This document shows positions 1 to 7,734 of a DNA stretch of 64,000 nucleotides, in pieces. The stretch lies in NCBI RefSeq assembly GCF_027570035.1, contig NZ_JAKMUU010000001.1, positions 62,001-126,000 of the forward strand, given 5' to 3'. The notes under the pieces were generated by a model. That model saw nothing but the letters and a program-made list of their open reading frames with translations. It did no database searches and was not told where the DNA came from. The position numbers and the translations under genes were made by a program. Within the stretch, counting starts at the first letter, position 1; each line of letters opens with the position of its first letter. This DNA is from Corynebacterium curieae (lineage in GTDB: Bacteria > Actinomycetota > Actinomycetes > Mycobacteriales > Mycobacteriaceae).

Positions 1-185
1 CAGTCTAAACACTTCAAACAGAACGCGCATACTTAATAGTGATTAACTTGCGTTAGACGCACTTGGCTGATGAGGACGGAACAAGTCTGCGTTAGCGGAG
101 TGCCTAAACCTCTAGGCTCGCATAGCTGACTAAAGTTATTCCGGATAGTGACTTCTTCCGCTCACCAAGGAGTGCACCTGGCATT
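1..185. other. upstream region of first gene
   Basis: No complete gene is visible. A -10-like hexamer TAGGCT lies at 113-118, followed by about 60 nt of leader and a purine-rich AAGGAG at 167-172, 13 nt before the ATG at 186, which is longer than usual spacing. On the minus strand an ATG at 28-30 opens a frame (MRVLFEVFRL) that runs off the left edge, so a divergent gene may begin there, but ten codons cannot establish it. Confidence 0.35.
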
Positions 186-1499
186 ATGACTTTTACCCGC
201 CCCGAGCATTTGAGCTCCATTGATGCTGATTCCTGGCCGAACGTGGCAACGGTCCCTGCGTCTCGTTGGCCTGGTATGAAGGCTCGCAGGGCAGAGGCTG
301 AGTTTGCTAAGGCCTGCGACGATGCAGGCCTAGAACTGGATCTAGATGCGGAAGGCGGGCCCGATCTCAAGGTGGGCCATGATGCCCTGTTCGAGCGGAT
401 CGCCGCTAGCGGTTGGCTGGGATTTGCGGAAAGCTTCATGGCGGGAGAGTGGACCGTCAGCTCTTCGACGCAGTTAGTTAAGGTTCTGGGGCGACTTTTA
501 GGAGCAAGCTACCTCCCCAAGGCAAAGATGCTTGGGGTTAGCGACTCGGAGCCAGGGGAGCTGCCGCTTGATTTGGTGCGTCTATATTCTGGTGATGGTT
601 TGAGCCACGCCGGAGGAATCTTTTCCAGTGGTGTACCTACTACCATTAGAGAAACGGTAGAAAGCTACAGCCCAAAAGCTGGCCGTAAAGAGCCCAAAAG
701 CCATTTTGTAGATGTCACTACGTTAAGCGAGCCCACCAGCGTAGATAGGGACGACTTGGGCGATGCGCAACGGCGCGCGGCCGATTGGTTACTTGATGCC
801 ACCCGAACTGGTGCCGGAACCCACCTGTTGGTCTATCCGGCTGCCGGCATGCAGCCTGCCATGCGCGCAACTAAGCGGCGCGCGACTGTGGACGTTTTAA
901 CCAGCGACGTAGACCAGATAAGTCAAATGCGGGAGGCACTCGTACTCGAGGGAGCAGATGACTCCATTCACGTCGAACGCATTCCCGGAGTGGTCCCAGA
1001 TCCTAAGCAATGGCACGGGCACTATGACGCAATTGTCACCGTGGAGAAAGTAGAGCAACTAGGGCCAACTGAGCGCAAAGGATACATCCGTGCTGTTGAT
1101 CGGTTTTTGACCCCGAACGGACGGGCAGCAATACAGTCCATCGTGGCAACTGACTCCATGACCGAAGCCGGTAGGGCCTCACTGCAGGCTCTGCGAGCAT
1201 ATGTTTGGCCGGGCTTGGACTATCCACTTACCACCGATTTGCACCAACTGGTGGATAAGAACTCCAACCTGCGCATCGTGTCCGAGACTCACGTAGGCAC
1301 CCATTACCTAGAATCATTGCGCCAGCAGAGATCCTTTTTTGATGGGCACCTCCGCGAGGCTGCGGCGGCTGGTTTCGACCCAGTATTCCGCCGCTTGTGG
1401 ACCTTCCAATTTGCTCTCCGTGAGGCGCTTATGACGCTTGGCATGATTGATGCGGTCCAGTTCGGGTTGGCTCACCGCAACCGTGGGGGACGGCGTTAG
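186..1499 (+). CDS. cyclopropane-fatty-acyl-phospholipid synthase-like protein (divergent)
   Basis: 437 aa, about the length of mycolic/cyclopropane synthase-like proteins with an N-terminal lipid-binding region. The family signature region reads GFAESFMAGEWT at about residues 79-90, the SAM-domain middle part YDAIVTVEKVEQLG lies at 280-293, and the C-terminal part with ESLRQQRSFFDGHLREA and FRRLW is clear. Real family members methylate or cyclopropanate unsaturated phospholipid acyl chains with S-adenosylmethionine at the membrane. Odd point: the glycine-rich SAM loop expected near residue 214 reads LLVYPAAG rather than the usual GxGxG type, so catalysis is uncertain. It converges on the Dyp peroxidase gene with a 4-nt stop overlap. 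Family assignment firm, activity not. Confidence 0.8.
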   Translation: MTFTRPEHLSSIDADSWPNVATVPASRWPGMKARRAEAEFAKACDDAGLELDLDAEGGPDLKVGHDALFERIAASGWLGFAESFMAGEWTVSSSTQLVKVLGRLLGASYLPKAKMLGVSDSEPGELPLDLVRLYSGDGLSHAGGIFSSGVPTTIRETVESYSPKAGRKEPKSHFVDVTTLSEPTSVDRDDLGDAQRRAADWLLDATRTGAGTHLLVYPAAGMQPAMRATKRRATVDVLTSDVDQISQMREALVLEGADDSIHVERIPGVVPDPKQWHGHYDAIVTVEKVEQLGPTERKGYIRAVDRFLTPNGRAAIQSIVATDSMTEAGRASLQALRAYVWPGLDYPLTTDLHQLVDKNSNLRIVSETHVGTHYLESLRQQRSFFDGHLREAAAAGFDPVFRRLWTFQFALREALMTLGMIDAVQFGLAHRNRGGRR

Positions 1500-2476
1500 G
1501 CGGGTGGCAGCTCGTCGAAGTTCTTCATCAGCTCCGCGCTTGGCACAAAGAAATTGGTGCCTGTAAGGGCCGTGGAAAAGTCGAGAATACGATCGTAGTT
1601 TCCTTCTGGCTTGCCAATGAACATATTGCGCAGGCGCTCCATTACGTTTTCAGGATCCTTGGCATAGCCAATGAAGTAGGTGCCCATTTCACCAGCAGAG
1701 AAAGAACCAAAGACCATGTTCTCGCGGTAGATATCTTCCTCTAAGTCATTGAGTGCGACGTGGGAATTTGATGGCTTAGTGTCATCGTCCAATTCGATAT
1801 CGTCGGCTTTGGTGCGTCCGATGACCTTCTCTTGTTCTTCAGTGCTCAACTCATTCCACTTGGCGAGGTCATGGATATATTTTTGAACGGTGACATAGGA
1901 GCCGCGGGGGTAGTCGGCGTCATCGTCAAGCAAGACGGTATCCAAGGCTTCTTCTGCCAAGGGATTGGCAATACCATCCACAAAGCCTAGTAAGTCGCGC
2001 TGGTCAAGGTACTTAAAGCCGTGGGTCTCGTCGATAACGGTTGCGGCATCACCCAGTTGGTCTAGAACCTGGCGGGCCATTTCGTGGCAGAGATCGTAGC
2101 TATTAGCCCGGAAGTGGAACAGGATATCACCTGGAGTTGCGGGAGCATTATGTGCTGCGTCAATTGCCTCGAATTCCTTCAGCCGATCAGGAAGGGGCGC
2201 GCTGGTCAAACGCGGCCACATGGAGGCTCCGATGCCAACTACGGTATAAAGCTCACCTTCGTTATAGCGGAAGTTCACGGACTTGAAAAGCCCGGCGAAC
2301 CCCGTGAGCATGTCACGGGTGGCTTGCTCGCCGCCGTCCTTGATCTCTAGGACTAGGAAAAGCGCTGCGCGGGAGGGCTTATCTATTACATGCTGAATCG
2401 TCATAACATCGATTTTACCCACCCTGCGGTAATCAGGCCCGTTCGCCGGCTTGGAATCGCCCCTGATAGAGACCAT
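1496..2476 (-). CDS. Dyp-type haem peroxidase
   Basis: 326 aa, typical length. The diagnostic GFVDGIANP stretch is at about 164-172 with the catalytic Asp167 of the GxxDG motif; His239 in NSHVALN is the likely proximal haem ligand and Arg251 in IYRENMVFG the distal arginine. Dye-decolourising peroxidases reduce H2O2 using a haem cofactor; bacterial members are cytosolic or encapsulin-loaded. No Tat signal is seen. Two starts compete: ATG at 2476 with AGAGG five bases upstream, and ATG at 2404 (MTIQHV), which is closer to the usual family N-terminus. The longer form is listed because of its ribosome site. Its stop overlaps that of the convergent cyclopropane-synthase-like gene. Confidence 0.9.
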   Translation of the reverse strand: MVSIRGDSKPANGPDYRRVGKIDVMTIQHVIDKPSRAALFLVLEIKDGGEQATRDMLTGFAGLFKSVNFRYNEGELYTVVGIGASMWPRLTSAPLPDRLKEFEAIDAAHNAPATPGDILFHFRANSYDLCHEMARQVLDQLGDAATVIDETHGFKYLDQRDLLGFVDGIANPLAEEALDTVLLDDDADYPRGSYVTVQKYIHDLAKWNELSTEEQEKVIGRTKADDIELDDDTKPSNSHVALNDLEEDIYRENMVFGSFSAGEMGTYFIGYAKDPENVMERLRNMFIGKPEGNYDRILDFSTALTGTNFFVPSAELMKNFDELPPA

Positions 2477-2539
2477 CTTGGCCTCTATATGAGCTAGTGT
2501 GCATTTTGGTTGAAAACTAACCGATAGCCGGGTGAGAAG

Positions 2540-3022
2540 ATGCGGACATGGATACGGAAAAGCAGAAGAAAAAGCACCGCGCGGATCTTTGTATTGTTTG
2601 CGAGGAAAGACGATTCATATGATGAGTCATTTGCAGGAGTTGCGCTGACGCGTGCCCAAGAAAAAGCGATGGGGCAATGCGTAGACCGCTCGGGGGTAAC
2701 CTGTTGGACTGAAGAAGCACGCCTGCGTGGGTGGAAAGGTCCACTGGATGAAGTACACCATCCGGAAGTGGTTTACCTCGTATTTAGCGGTGGACACGCG
2801 CAGGGATCGGACCCGTCGAGCGCTGAATTCGATCCAGAGCTTAAGGCCGCGTGTACTACGAGAGGTCAAGCCGAGAAAGAAGTCATCCGTCGTATGAGAA
2901 ATGATGCGAGCTCAATTTTCGTGAAGGAATGGCACATCTGGAAAGCGTCATTCGGGCGCGTGTTTTCAGGAGCGACCGGAAGATGCGAGGTGCAGGTATC
3001 AATGTATGGAGGCAGGAACTAA
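2540..3022 (+). CDS. hypothetical protein, unrecognised
   Basis: 160 codons opening with MRTWIRKSRRKST. I recognise no family. The product is basic at the N-terminus, soluble-looking, without signal peptide or membrane segment. Support for expression is a hairpin directly after the stop (3024-3042). Codon use is less G/C-biased at third positions than in neighbouring genes, which may mean horizontal origin. The purine-rich GAGAAG before it fits an ATG at 2548 in another frame better; that frame encodes a CIVC-containing 24-codon stub closed by two UGA stops, so a frameshifted remnant is an alternative reading. Moderate to low confidence. Confidence 0.4.
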   Translation: MRTWIRKSRRKSTARIFVLFARKDDSYDESFAGVALTRAQEKAMGQCVDRSGVTCWTEEARLRGWKGPLDEVHHPEVVYLVFSGGHAQGSDPSSAEFDPELKAACTTRGQAEKEVIRRMRNDASSIFVKEWHIWKASFGRVFSGATGRCEVQVSMYGGRN

Positions 3023-3023
3023 A

Positions 3024-3042
3024 AGGGGAGAATGCCACCCCT
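3024..3042 (+). terminator. hairpin after unrecognised gene
   Basis: AGGGG (3024-3028) pairs with CCCCT (3038-3042) around a 9-nt loop, two bases after the stop of the 160-aa frame. The following sequence is A/T-rich (ACTTAATAT) rather than a clean T run, so it is a plausible but weak terminator. Confidence 0.45.
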
Positions 3043-3054
3043 ACTTAATATGAC

Positions 3055-3068
3055 ATAATGTACATTAT
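3055..3068. promoter_or_regulatory. perfect 14-bp palindrome
   Basis: ATAATGTACATTAT is a perfect dyad with no spacer, lying in an otherwise unassigned intergenic stretch. It has the size and symmetry of a dimeric repressor operator. I do not recognise the regulator. It is 33 nt after the stop of the 160-aa frame. Confidence 0.35.
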
Positions 3069-3488
3069 CGGACAAATACTCATATCTGGGTTTATTGCCT
3101 TCCCACCATTACAGACTTCCGCTTAGAGTCAGGCTTTGCAGATATTGTTTCTGAACCACGGCCCAATTCCCACCAGTTTCTAAATGACGTTGTGCGTTGC
3201 TTCGCGACGCCTCGCGGTCTCTGCCGCGCTATCCGACGGTCCGCCAGCTTTGGGCCTAGGCGCGGATTACCGGCTCAGCTGTCCGGGGTCATATTTGGAA
3301 TGCCGAGTGTCGCCAGACTTTAAGGGTTTCGCTATCCCGCGGCCTACCGACTGTAGCTTCGCTCTGCTTGGTGACCGAATGGGTCGATATGGGTCAAAAA
3401 TATGCCCTACCGGTGGGGGTAACTGCACCACCTTTTAACGTCACACTGACGTTATTCGGGAAATTCTCCCACGCCATGAATACCACAT
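3069..3488. other. gene-poor interval
   Basis: About 420 bp in which I see no convincing gene. An 84-codon open frame on the plus strand (3184-3438) has no ribosome site, no recognisable motif and an irregular composition, so I do not call it. The stretch AACGTCACACTGACGTT at 3437-3453 contains the inverted arms AACGTCA and TGACGTT around CAC, a possible small operator or hairpin between the two convergent units. Confidence 0.4.
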
Positions 3489-3653
3489 TTAGCGATTACG
3501 GTACGCGCTCCACAGCTGCCAGATAGTCAACAGCGCCAAGATAACCGAAATCGCTGCGATGACCCACATGTGTTGAGCGGCTACGAAAATCGTGAAGCCG
3601 ATGACTACGACGAGACGCAGCCACATGAACGGGATAATCTGACGGGTATTCAC
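3489..3653 (-). CDS. small membrane protein (54 aa)
   Basis: A GTG-started frame encoding about 54 residues beginning MNTRQIIPFMWLRL and ending LWSAYRNR. Two hydrophobic stretches (about residues 9-26 and 29-46) separated by a short AQHMW turn suggest a two-helix membrane protein with basic ends. An AGGA ribosome site lies about 8 nt before the GTG at 3653. It follows the YceI gene by 13 nt on the same strand, so the two are probably cotranscribed. I do not recognise the family. The frame is shorter than most gene finders accept, but codon use matches the neighbours. Confidence 0.65.
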   Translation of the reverse strand: MNTRQIIPFMWLRLVVVIGFTIFVAAQHMWVIAAISVILALLTIWQLWSAYRNR

Positions 3654-3666
3654 AGCCTAGTCCTCG

Positions 3667-4368
3667 CTAGTTCTTCTCAAAGGAAATGCGGAGATTAACC
3701 TCGCCTTTTTCTTCTACCTTGGCGGCAAGCATCTCTGGGGTCTCTACGCCGTAATCAAGGCGATCAACTGGCACGGTGCCGCCGATGACGATCTGGTCTC
3801 CATCGCGAAGGACGTCAAAATCCTGAGTGATCTCGTGCGTCTTATCCTTGATCGTCAGATCGCCGGTGAGCTCAACCTTGCCAATGGTGCCGTCATCGGG
3901 GACGTCGGCAAGCGAAGCTGGCTTTGTAAGCTCAAAGGAAGACTCCGGGAAAAGCTGGGTCTCAAAGAGCTTGGACTTCATATTCTTATCGCGGACCTTC
4001 TTATCCGTAGTCAGCTCATCCATATCGACAGTGACCATGGCATTTTTGAGTGTGTAATCAGAAATATCTGCCTGGCCGGTAACCTCGGTGGTTGAACCCG
4101 ATGTGGTGGTCTTTTCCGCAGGTAGGACCTCATTAAAGGTAAAGCCTACCGAAGTATGGTTATCGGCACGCCCCTTGGCTACCTGCCATGACCCGTCCAG
4201 CTCCGTTGAGGCGGACTTGGCACCATCTGCGGAGACTGCTTCAGTCTTCACGCCTGTGCCTTTCAGGAGCGAATACACCATAGGGCCAATAGCCACGGCG
4301 GTGAGCAATACGATCAGCACCACAAAGATGGTGATGACGAGCTTTCGGTTATAAAAAAGCTTTTTCAT
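3667..4368 (-). CDS. YceI family protein, membrane-anchored
   Basis: 233 aa. One hydrophobic segment at about 9-31 (VITIFVVLIVLLTAVAIGPMVYSLL) after the basic MKKLFYNRK start anchors the protein with the rest outside. The remainder is a YceI-type lipocalin-like barrel: a GSWQVAKG start near 59, then SVGFTFNEV, a long middle with DMDELTTDKKVRDKNM, the SSFELTKPA region, and LTIKDKTHEITQDFDV. YceI proteins bind isoprenoids or other amphiphiles; the ligand here is unknown. It lies between the zinc-ribbon gene (3 nt upstream) and a small membrane protein gene, suggesting one operon. Confidence 0.88.
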   Translation of the reverse strand: MKKLFYNRKLVITIFVVLIVLLTAVAIGPMVYSLLKGTGVKTEAVSADGAKSASTELDGSWQVAKGRADNHTSVGFTFNEVLPAEKTTTSGSTTEVTGQADISDYTLKNAMVTVDMDELTTDKKVRDKNMKSKLFETQLFPESSFELTKPASLADVPDDGTIGKVELTGDLTIKDKTHEITQDFDVLRDGDQIVIGGTVPVDRLDYGVETPEMLAAKVEEKGEVNLRISFEKN

Positions 4369-4371
4369 CTA

Positions 4372-4713
4372 CTATCGAAGTCCTTCTAGGCGTCGGGCTA
4401 GCGTTACGAGCTCTTCGCACAAACCGCTAAGCTCTTGTGCGCTGGCACCTTCCTCCGCGGCGGTATTAATGTCCTCTGCGGAACAACGTAGTTCAAAAAG
4501 TCCGTCACGCAAACTCTCTGCCTTTTCTGGAGTAAGGATTACGGCATTGGCAGGAATTCCCGTGCCGCTGACGTTATTCCTCTGTTCATAAGCGCGCTGC
4601 TTACAGGAGGCGCTGCAGAATTTGCGTGGCCGTCCCCTACCGCCTTGGTCAATGTCCTTCCCACACCATTGGCAGGAACCGACGTTGCGTTCACGACTAG
4701 CTGTACGGATCAC
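4372..4713 (-). CDS. zinc-ribbon protein of unknown function
   Basis: 113 aa. Residues 14-37 form a four-cysteine metal site, Cys14-x2-Cys17 and Cys33-x3-Cys37, with the conserved context RPRKFCSASCKQRAYEQR seen in many actinobacterial small proteins. The C-terminal half (about 60-113) is acidic and helical without cysteines. Such proteins are presumed nucleic-acid binding, but no function is known to me. The gene is divergent from rbpA and 3 nt upstream of the YceI gene on the same strand. Confidence 0.75.
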   Translation of the reverse strand: MIRTASRERNVGSCQWCGKDIDQGGRGRPRKFCSASCKQRAYEQRNNVSGTGIPANAVILTPEKAESLRDGLFELRCSAEDINTAAEEGASAQELSGLCEELVTLARRLEGLR

Positions 4714-4744
4714 CCGATATACTTTAGTTCATTTTGGGCGGGCT

Positions 4745-4776
4745 GGGAACAAAGGCCCGTGGGTGTTCGTTATAAT
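4745..4776 (+). promoter_or_regulatory. rbpA promoter with overlapping SigH-type and SigA-type elements
   Basis: GGGAAC at 4745-4750 followed, after 18 nt, by GTT at 4769-4771 (CGTT from 4768) fits the SigH/SigR promoter pattern GGAAT/C-N17-19-CGTT. The same place carries a perfect SigA -10, TATAAT at 4771-4776. A hairpin GCGAAG/CTTCGC at 4790-4806 sits in the leader. Streptomyces rbpA is known to be SigR-dependent, which supports the reading. Confidence 0.65.
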
Positions 4777-4843
4777 TAGTAGCTCTTAGGCGAAGTTTTG
4801 CTTCGCAATCAATCAGGGATCTCTTTGAAAAGGATGATGTTGC

Positions 4844-5227
4844 ATGGCAGATCGCGTACTCCGTGGCAGCCGTATGGGCGCAGTCAGCTACGAAACCGAC
4901 CGCGACCACGACCTCGCACCGCGCCAGATGGTGAAGTACCGCACCGATGACGGCGAGATTTATGAGGTACCTTTTGCGGATGATGCTGAAATCCCTGAAG
5001 AATGGATGTGCAAGAACGGCAAGCTGGGCCACCTGGTAGAGGGCGAGGGCGTTGAGTCTAAGCCAGCCAAGCCCCCGCGCACCCACTGGGACATGCTGCG
5101 TGAGCGCCGCTCCATCGAGGAGTTAGACGAGCTTCTAGAAGAGCGCATTAACCACCTGCGCTCCCGCCGCCGTTCCGCAGCACGCCTTTTGAAGGAGCAA
5201 CAGGAACAGCAGCAGAAGAACTCCTAG
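4844..5227 (+). CDS. rbpA: RNA polymerase-binding protein RbpA
   Basis: 127 aa, slightly longer than mycobacterial RbpA. It opens MADRVLRGSRMGAVSYETD, contains the core RbpA domain (about 26-75, with EEWMCKNGK near 53) and the basic linker plus sigma-interaction helix (THWDMLRERRSIEELDELLEERI, about 83-105), then a Glu/Gln/Lys-rich tail. RbpA binds the housekeeping sigma factor and RNA polymerase and stabilises the open complex; it is found only in Actinobacteria. The start has AAGGATG-type purines about 10 nt upstream. It is monocistronic with a terminator after it, and the promoter suggests SigH stress control in addition to SigA. Confidence 0.95.
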   Translation: MADRVLRGSRMGAVSYETDRDHDLAPRQMVKYRTDDGEIYEVPFADDAEIPEEWMCKNGKLGHLVEGEGVESKPAKPPRTHWDMLRERRSIEELDELLEERINHLRSRRRSAARLLKEQQEQQQKNS

Positions 5228-5246
5228 AGTTTTCCGCGGCATGAAT

Positions 5247-5292
5247 TAAGCCCGTACCCCTTAGCTTTTTAGTTAAGGAGTACGGGCTTTTC
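5247..5292. terminator. bidirectional terminator between rbpA and ppm1
   Basis: AAGCCCGTACCCCTTA pairs with TAAGGAGTACGGGCTT (one mismatch) around a T-rich loop; A-rich on the left and TTTTC on the right, so it can serve both convergent genes. Confidence 0.85.
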
Positions 5293-5305
5293 GTTACTGC
5301 GCGGG

Positions 5306-6199
5306 CTACTTTTTCAGCTGCGCAATCTGGTGCTTAGCCAAATGACCGATCTCTTCGGCGAAGTCCGAAATCCAGCTGGCACCTTTGCGGACTTGCACGC
5401 CCAGATCGTGAATGGAGCCATCCTTGACCTCGCGGTTGACCAACTTCGATACAGCGCCGCCGAAGTCCTGCAGCTGCTCAGCTCGGTGGGCTACGCCCCA
5501 CTTAGTCACCTCGAGCAGAGAATCTTTGACGAAGGAGCCATCGAGCTTGGACTCGCCGTATTCGCGCTCGGTAAAGGTAATGGGAACCTCGCGGACGTCG
5601 AAGCCAGCCTTAACCGCGCGGAAAGCCAAGTCCACCTGGAAGATGTAGCCCGCCTTGGACAACTCATCGAAATCGATGGATTCCAAAAGCTCGCGGCGGA
5701 AGGCACGGTAACCGGCGGTCATATCGGATAGCCCAGCGCCCAGCGCTACGGAGATGTAGATATTGCCCAAGCGGGAAAGGTACTCGCGGGAGGCCGGCCA
5801 GTTGACGGTCTCGCCGCCAGGGATGTAACGGGAGCCGATAACCAGGTCCGCACCCTTGTCTACCTCTTCCAGCAGCAGGTGCAGCTGTTCCGGTGCGTGG
5901 GAGCCATCTGCATCCATTTCACACAGCACCTGGTAGTCGCGCTCCAATCCCCACTCAAAGCCGGCGATATAGGCGCCCAACAGGCCGCCCTTGCCCTCGC
6001 GGTGAAGAACGTGGATGTGGTCGTCTTGCGCTGCAAATTCATCGGCCTTGTCACCGGTGCCGTCGGGAGAGTTATCGTCCACGATGAGGATTTGGACCTC
6101 TGGGACGGCCTCCCTAACGCGTCCGGTAATGAGGGGAAGATTCTCTATCTCGTTATAGGTCGGGATGATGACCAAGGTCGAGGATTCAAGCGTGCTCAC
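5306..6199 (-). CDS. ppm1: polyprenol monophosphomannose synthase
   Basis: A GT2 glycosyltransferase moving mannose from GDP-mannose to polyprenyl phosphate, supplying the donor for lipoglycans and protein mannosylation on the outer face of the membrane. Seen: LVIIPTYNEIENL near the N-terminus, IVDDNSPDGTGD, the metal-binding DADGSH, and GSRYIPGG. I place the start at GTG 6199 (VSTLESSTLVII), 5 nt after the lnt stop with AGGAG about 10 nt upstream; an extension to 6313 would lie inside lnt. That gives 297 aa with a C-terminal tail of about 45 residues. In C. glutamicum Ppm1 and Lnt (Ppm2) are neighbouring partners, as here. Confidence 0.93.
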   Translation of the reverse strand: MSTLESSTLVIIPTYNEIENLPLITGRVREAVPEVQILIVDDNSPDGTGDKADEFAAQDDHIHVLHREGKGGLLGAYIAGFEWGLERDYQVLCEMDADGSHAPEQLHLLLEEVDKGADLVIGSRYIPGGETVNWPASREYLSRLGNIYISVALGAGLSDMTAGYRAFRRELLESIDFDELSKAGYIFQVDLAFRAVKAGFDVREVPITFTEREYGESKLDGSFVKDSLLEVTKWGVAHRAEQLQDFGGAVSKLVNREVKDGSIHDLGVQVRKGASWISDFAEEIGHLAKHQIAQLKK

Positions 6200-6204
6200 A
6201 GTGT

Positions 6205-7734
6205 TTATGCTCCTACGTATGTCTCTGTGCCGGAGCGGCGCGGGGTGCGTCGCAGGCGGTTTGTGCGCAAAGCTACCAGTGCGCAGACTGTACCAATAAT
6301 AACCATCAGCCATTGCAGGGGCGAACCAAACCTGACCGAAAAGGTCTCGCCGTTGCGCAATGGTAGCTGCTCTACTAGTGCGGCCGGAGTGAAAATTTCC
6401 GAAGACTGGCTAACGTGGCCATCAGGGTGAACGATGGCGGATACTCCAGAGGTTGCCGCCACTACTACGGCGCGGTCGGTCTCCATCGCACGCAGCCGGC
6501 TCATCGCCAATTGCTGATAGGTCATATCGGAGTGGCCAAAAGTCGCGTTGTTGGTAGGCGTCGTCAGCAGTTGCGCCCCATTTTTCACCGAGTCCCTAAA
6601 GGCATTATCGAAGGAAACTTCGTAGCAAGTAGCCACGCCCACCGGCACGCCCGCCATGGATACCACGCCTGGACCATCACCGGGTTTGAAGTTGCCAGCT
6701 AGGTTCACATAGTCGGAAAATTTGGCAAAGAAATCCCGCATGGGCATGGTCTCACCGAATGGTTGCAGGTACTTTTTATAGTGGTGGTCTCCTACTGTGT
6801 GGCCAGGGGCAAAGACCTGCATGGTGTTGCGGGCGCCCACCTCATCCCGCGTGGCGGTGCCAACCAAAACAGGTGCGTCTATCGCATCGACGGCGCCGCT
6901 GATCGCCGCGGCTGCCGTGCCGTCACGGAATGGGTTGATATCAGAGGAGTTTTCGGGCCAGATGACTAGGTCAATGTCCTTTTCGCGTGCGGCCAGCTTC
7001 TTTGTTTCGGCCACGTGGTTGTTGAGGACCGCCTGGCGTTGCCCGGCAAAGTCTAGGCCCATGCGAGGTACGTTGCCTTGGATGGCGGCAACCTTTGCTT
7101 TCCCGACAGTGGAATCGTCTCGGTTGATTCCCAGACCTGCCACCGTTGCGCTTGCAAGGGGAAGGATAGCTGCTAAGAGTGCGGCGCTCTTGGCCTTCCA
7201 TCCGCGTTGAATCAGCAGCGCAGCGAGACCGCAGCCGCACAGGACCGTGGCTGCGGTAATGAGCGAGGTTCCACCCCACGGAGCCAGGTTGGCTAGCGGT
7301 CCGTCGATTTGTCCCCAAGCCAATTTCACCCAAGAGAAACCGCCGAAAGGTACCGAAGAACGCAGCACCTCCACCGCGAGGTAGAAGAACGGGAAGGCAA
7401 TAAAACCGTATTTCCACCGCGCTACTGCCGCGCCGCCAAGGCCCAGCACAATGGCGTATACCGAAAGCCATATAGCCAAAGCGATGTATGGACCGCTGCC
7501 CACCAGCTCGCCGATCCAGGGCAGTGTGAGCAGATACAGCACGAGCGAATGTGTTACTGCAAGAAGCGCGCCCACACGGGCGGAAACGTGCCTAGTTCCC
7601 CACGGCAGCATGCTCGCGTACAGCAAGCCCACGCCCACAATGGCAGCCCACCACCAGCTACGGGGCTCTATGGCGGCATACGTGAGCAGACCAGAAAGGC
7701 CCGCCACAGCGAGGCGGGCAAGAGTCACCATCAC
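6205..7734 (-). CDS. lnt: apolipoprotein N-acyltransferase
   Basis: 509 aa integral membrane enzyme that N-acylates the lipidated cysteine of lipoproteins. About seven hydrophobic helices occupy residues 5-205, followed by the nitrilase-like domain with the catalytic triad Glu261 (IWPENSS), Lys320/321 (KKYLQPFGE) and Cys370 (VATCYEVSF), and a last membrane helix near 475-493. GTG at 7734 overlaps the fxsA stop; an ATG one codon later is equally possible. The C. glutamicum homologue (also called Ppm2) interacts with the mannose synthase encoded next. Confidence 0.95.
   Translation of the reverse strand: MMVTLARLAVAGLSGLLTYAAIEPRSWWWAAIVGVGLLYASMLPWGTRHVSARVGALLAVTHSLVLYLLTLPWIGELVGSGPYIALAIWLSVYAIVLGLGGAAVARWKYGFIAFPFFYLAVEVLRSSVPFGGFSWVKLAWGQIDGPLANLAPWGGTSLITAATVLCGCGLAALLIQRGWKAKSAALLAAILPLASATVAGLGINRDDSTVGKAKVAAIQGNVPRMGLDFAGQRQAVLNNHVAETKKLAAREKDIDLVIWPENSSDINPFRDGTAAAAISGAVDAIDAPVLVGTATRDEVGARNTMQVFAPGHTVGDHHYKKYLQPFGETMPMRDFFAKFSDYVNLAGNFKPGDGPGVVSMAGVPVGVATCYEVSFDNAFRDSVKNGAQLLTTPTNNATFGHSDMTYQQLAMSRLRAMETDRAVVVAATSGVSAIVHPDGHVSQSSEIFTPAALVEQLPLRNGETFSVRFGSPLQWLMVIIGTVCALVALRTNRLRRTPRRSGTETYVGA

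Noticed and set aside
1..30. Divergent gene starting at position 30 on the minus strand
   Set aside because: Only ten codons are visible and no ribosome site or clear -10 supports it.
2548..2622. Short frame with CIVC and two UGA codons, possible selenoprotein or zinc-ribbon
   Set aside because: No SECIS-like context or selenocysteine genes seen; two adjacent UGA codons and a short downstream frame argue for chance or a remnant.
3184..3438. 84-codon frame on the plus strand
   Set aside because: No ribosome site, no motif and irregular composition; described as gene-poor interval instead.
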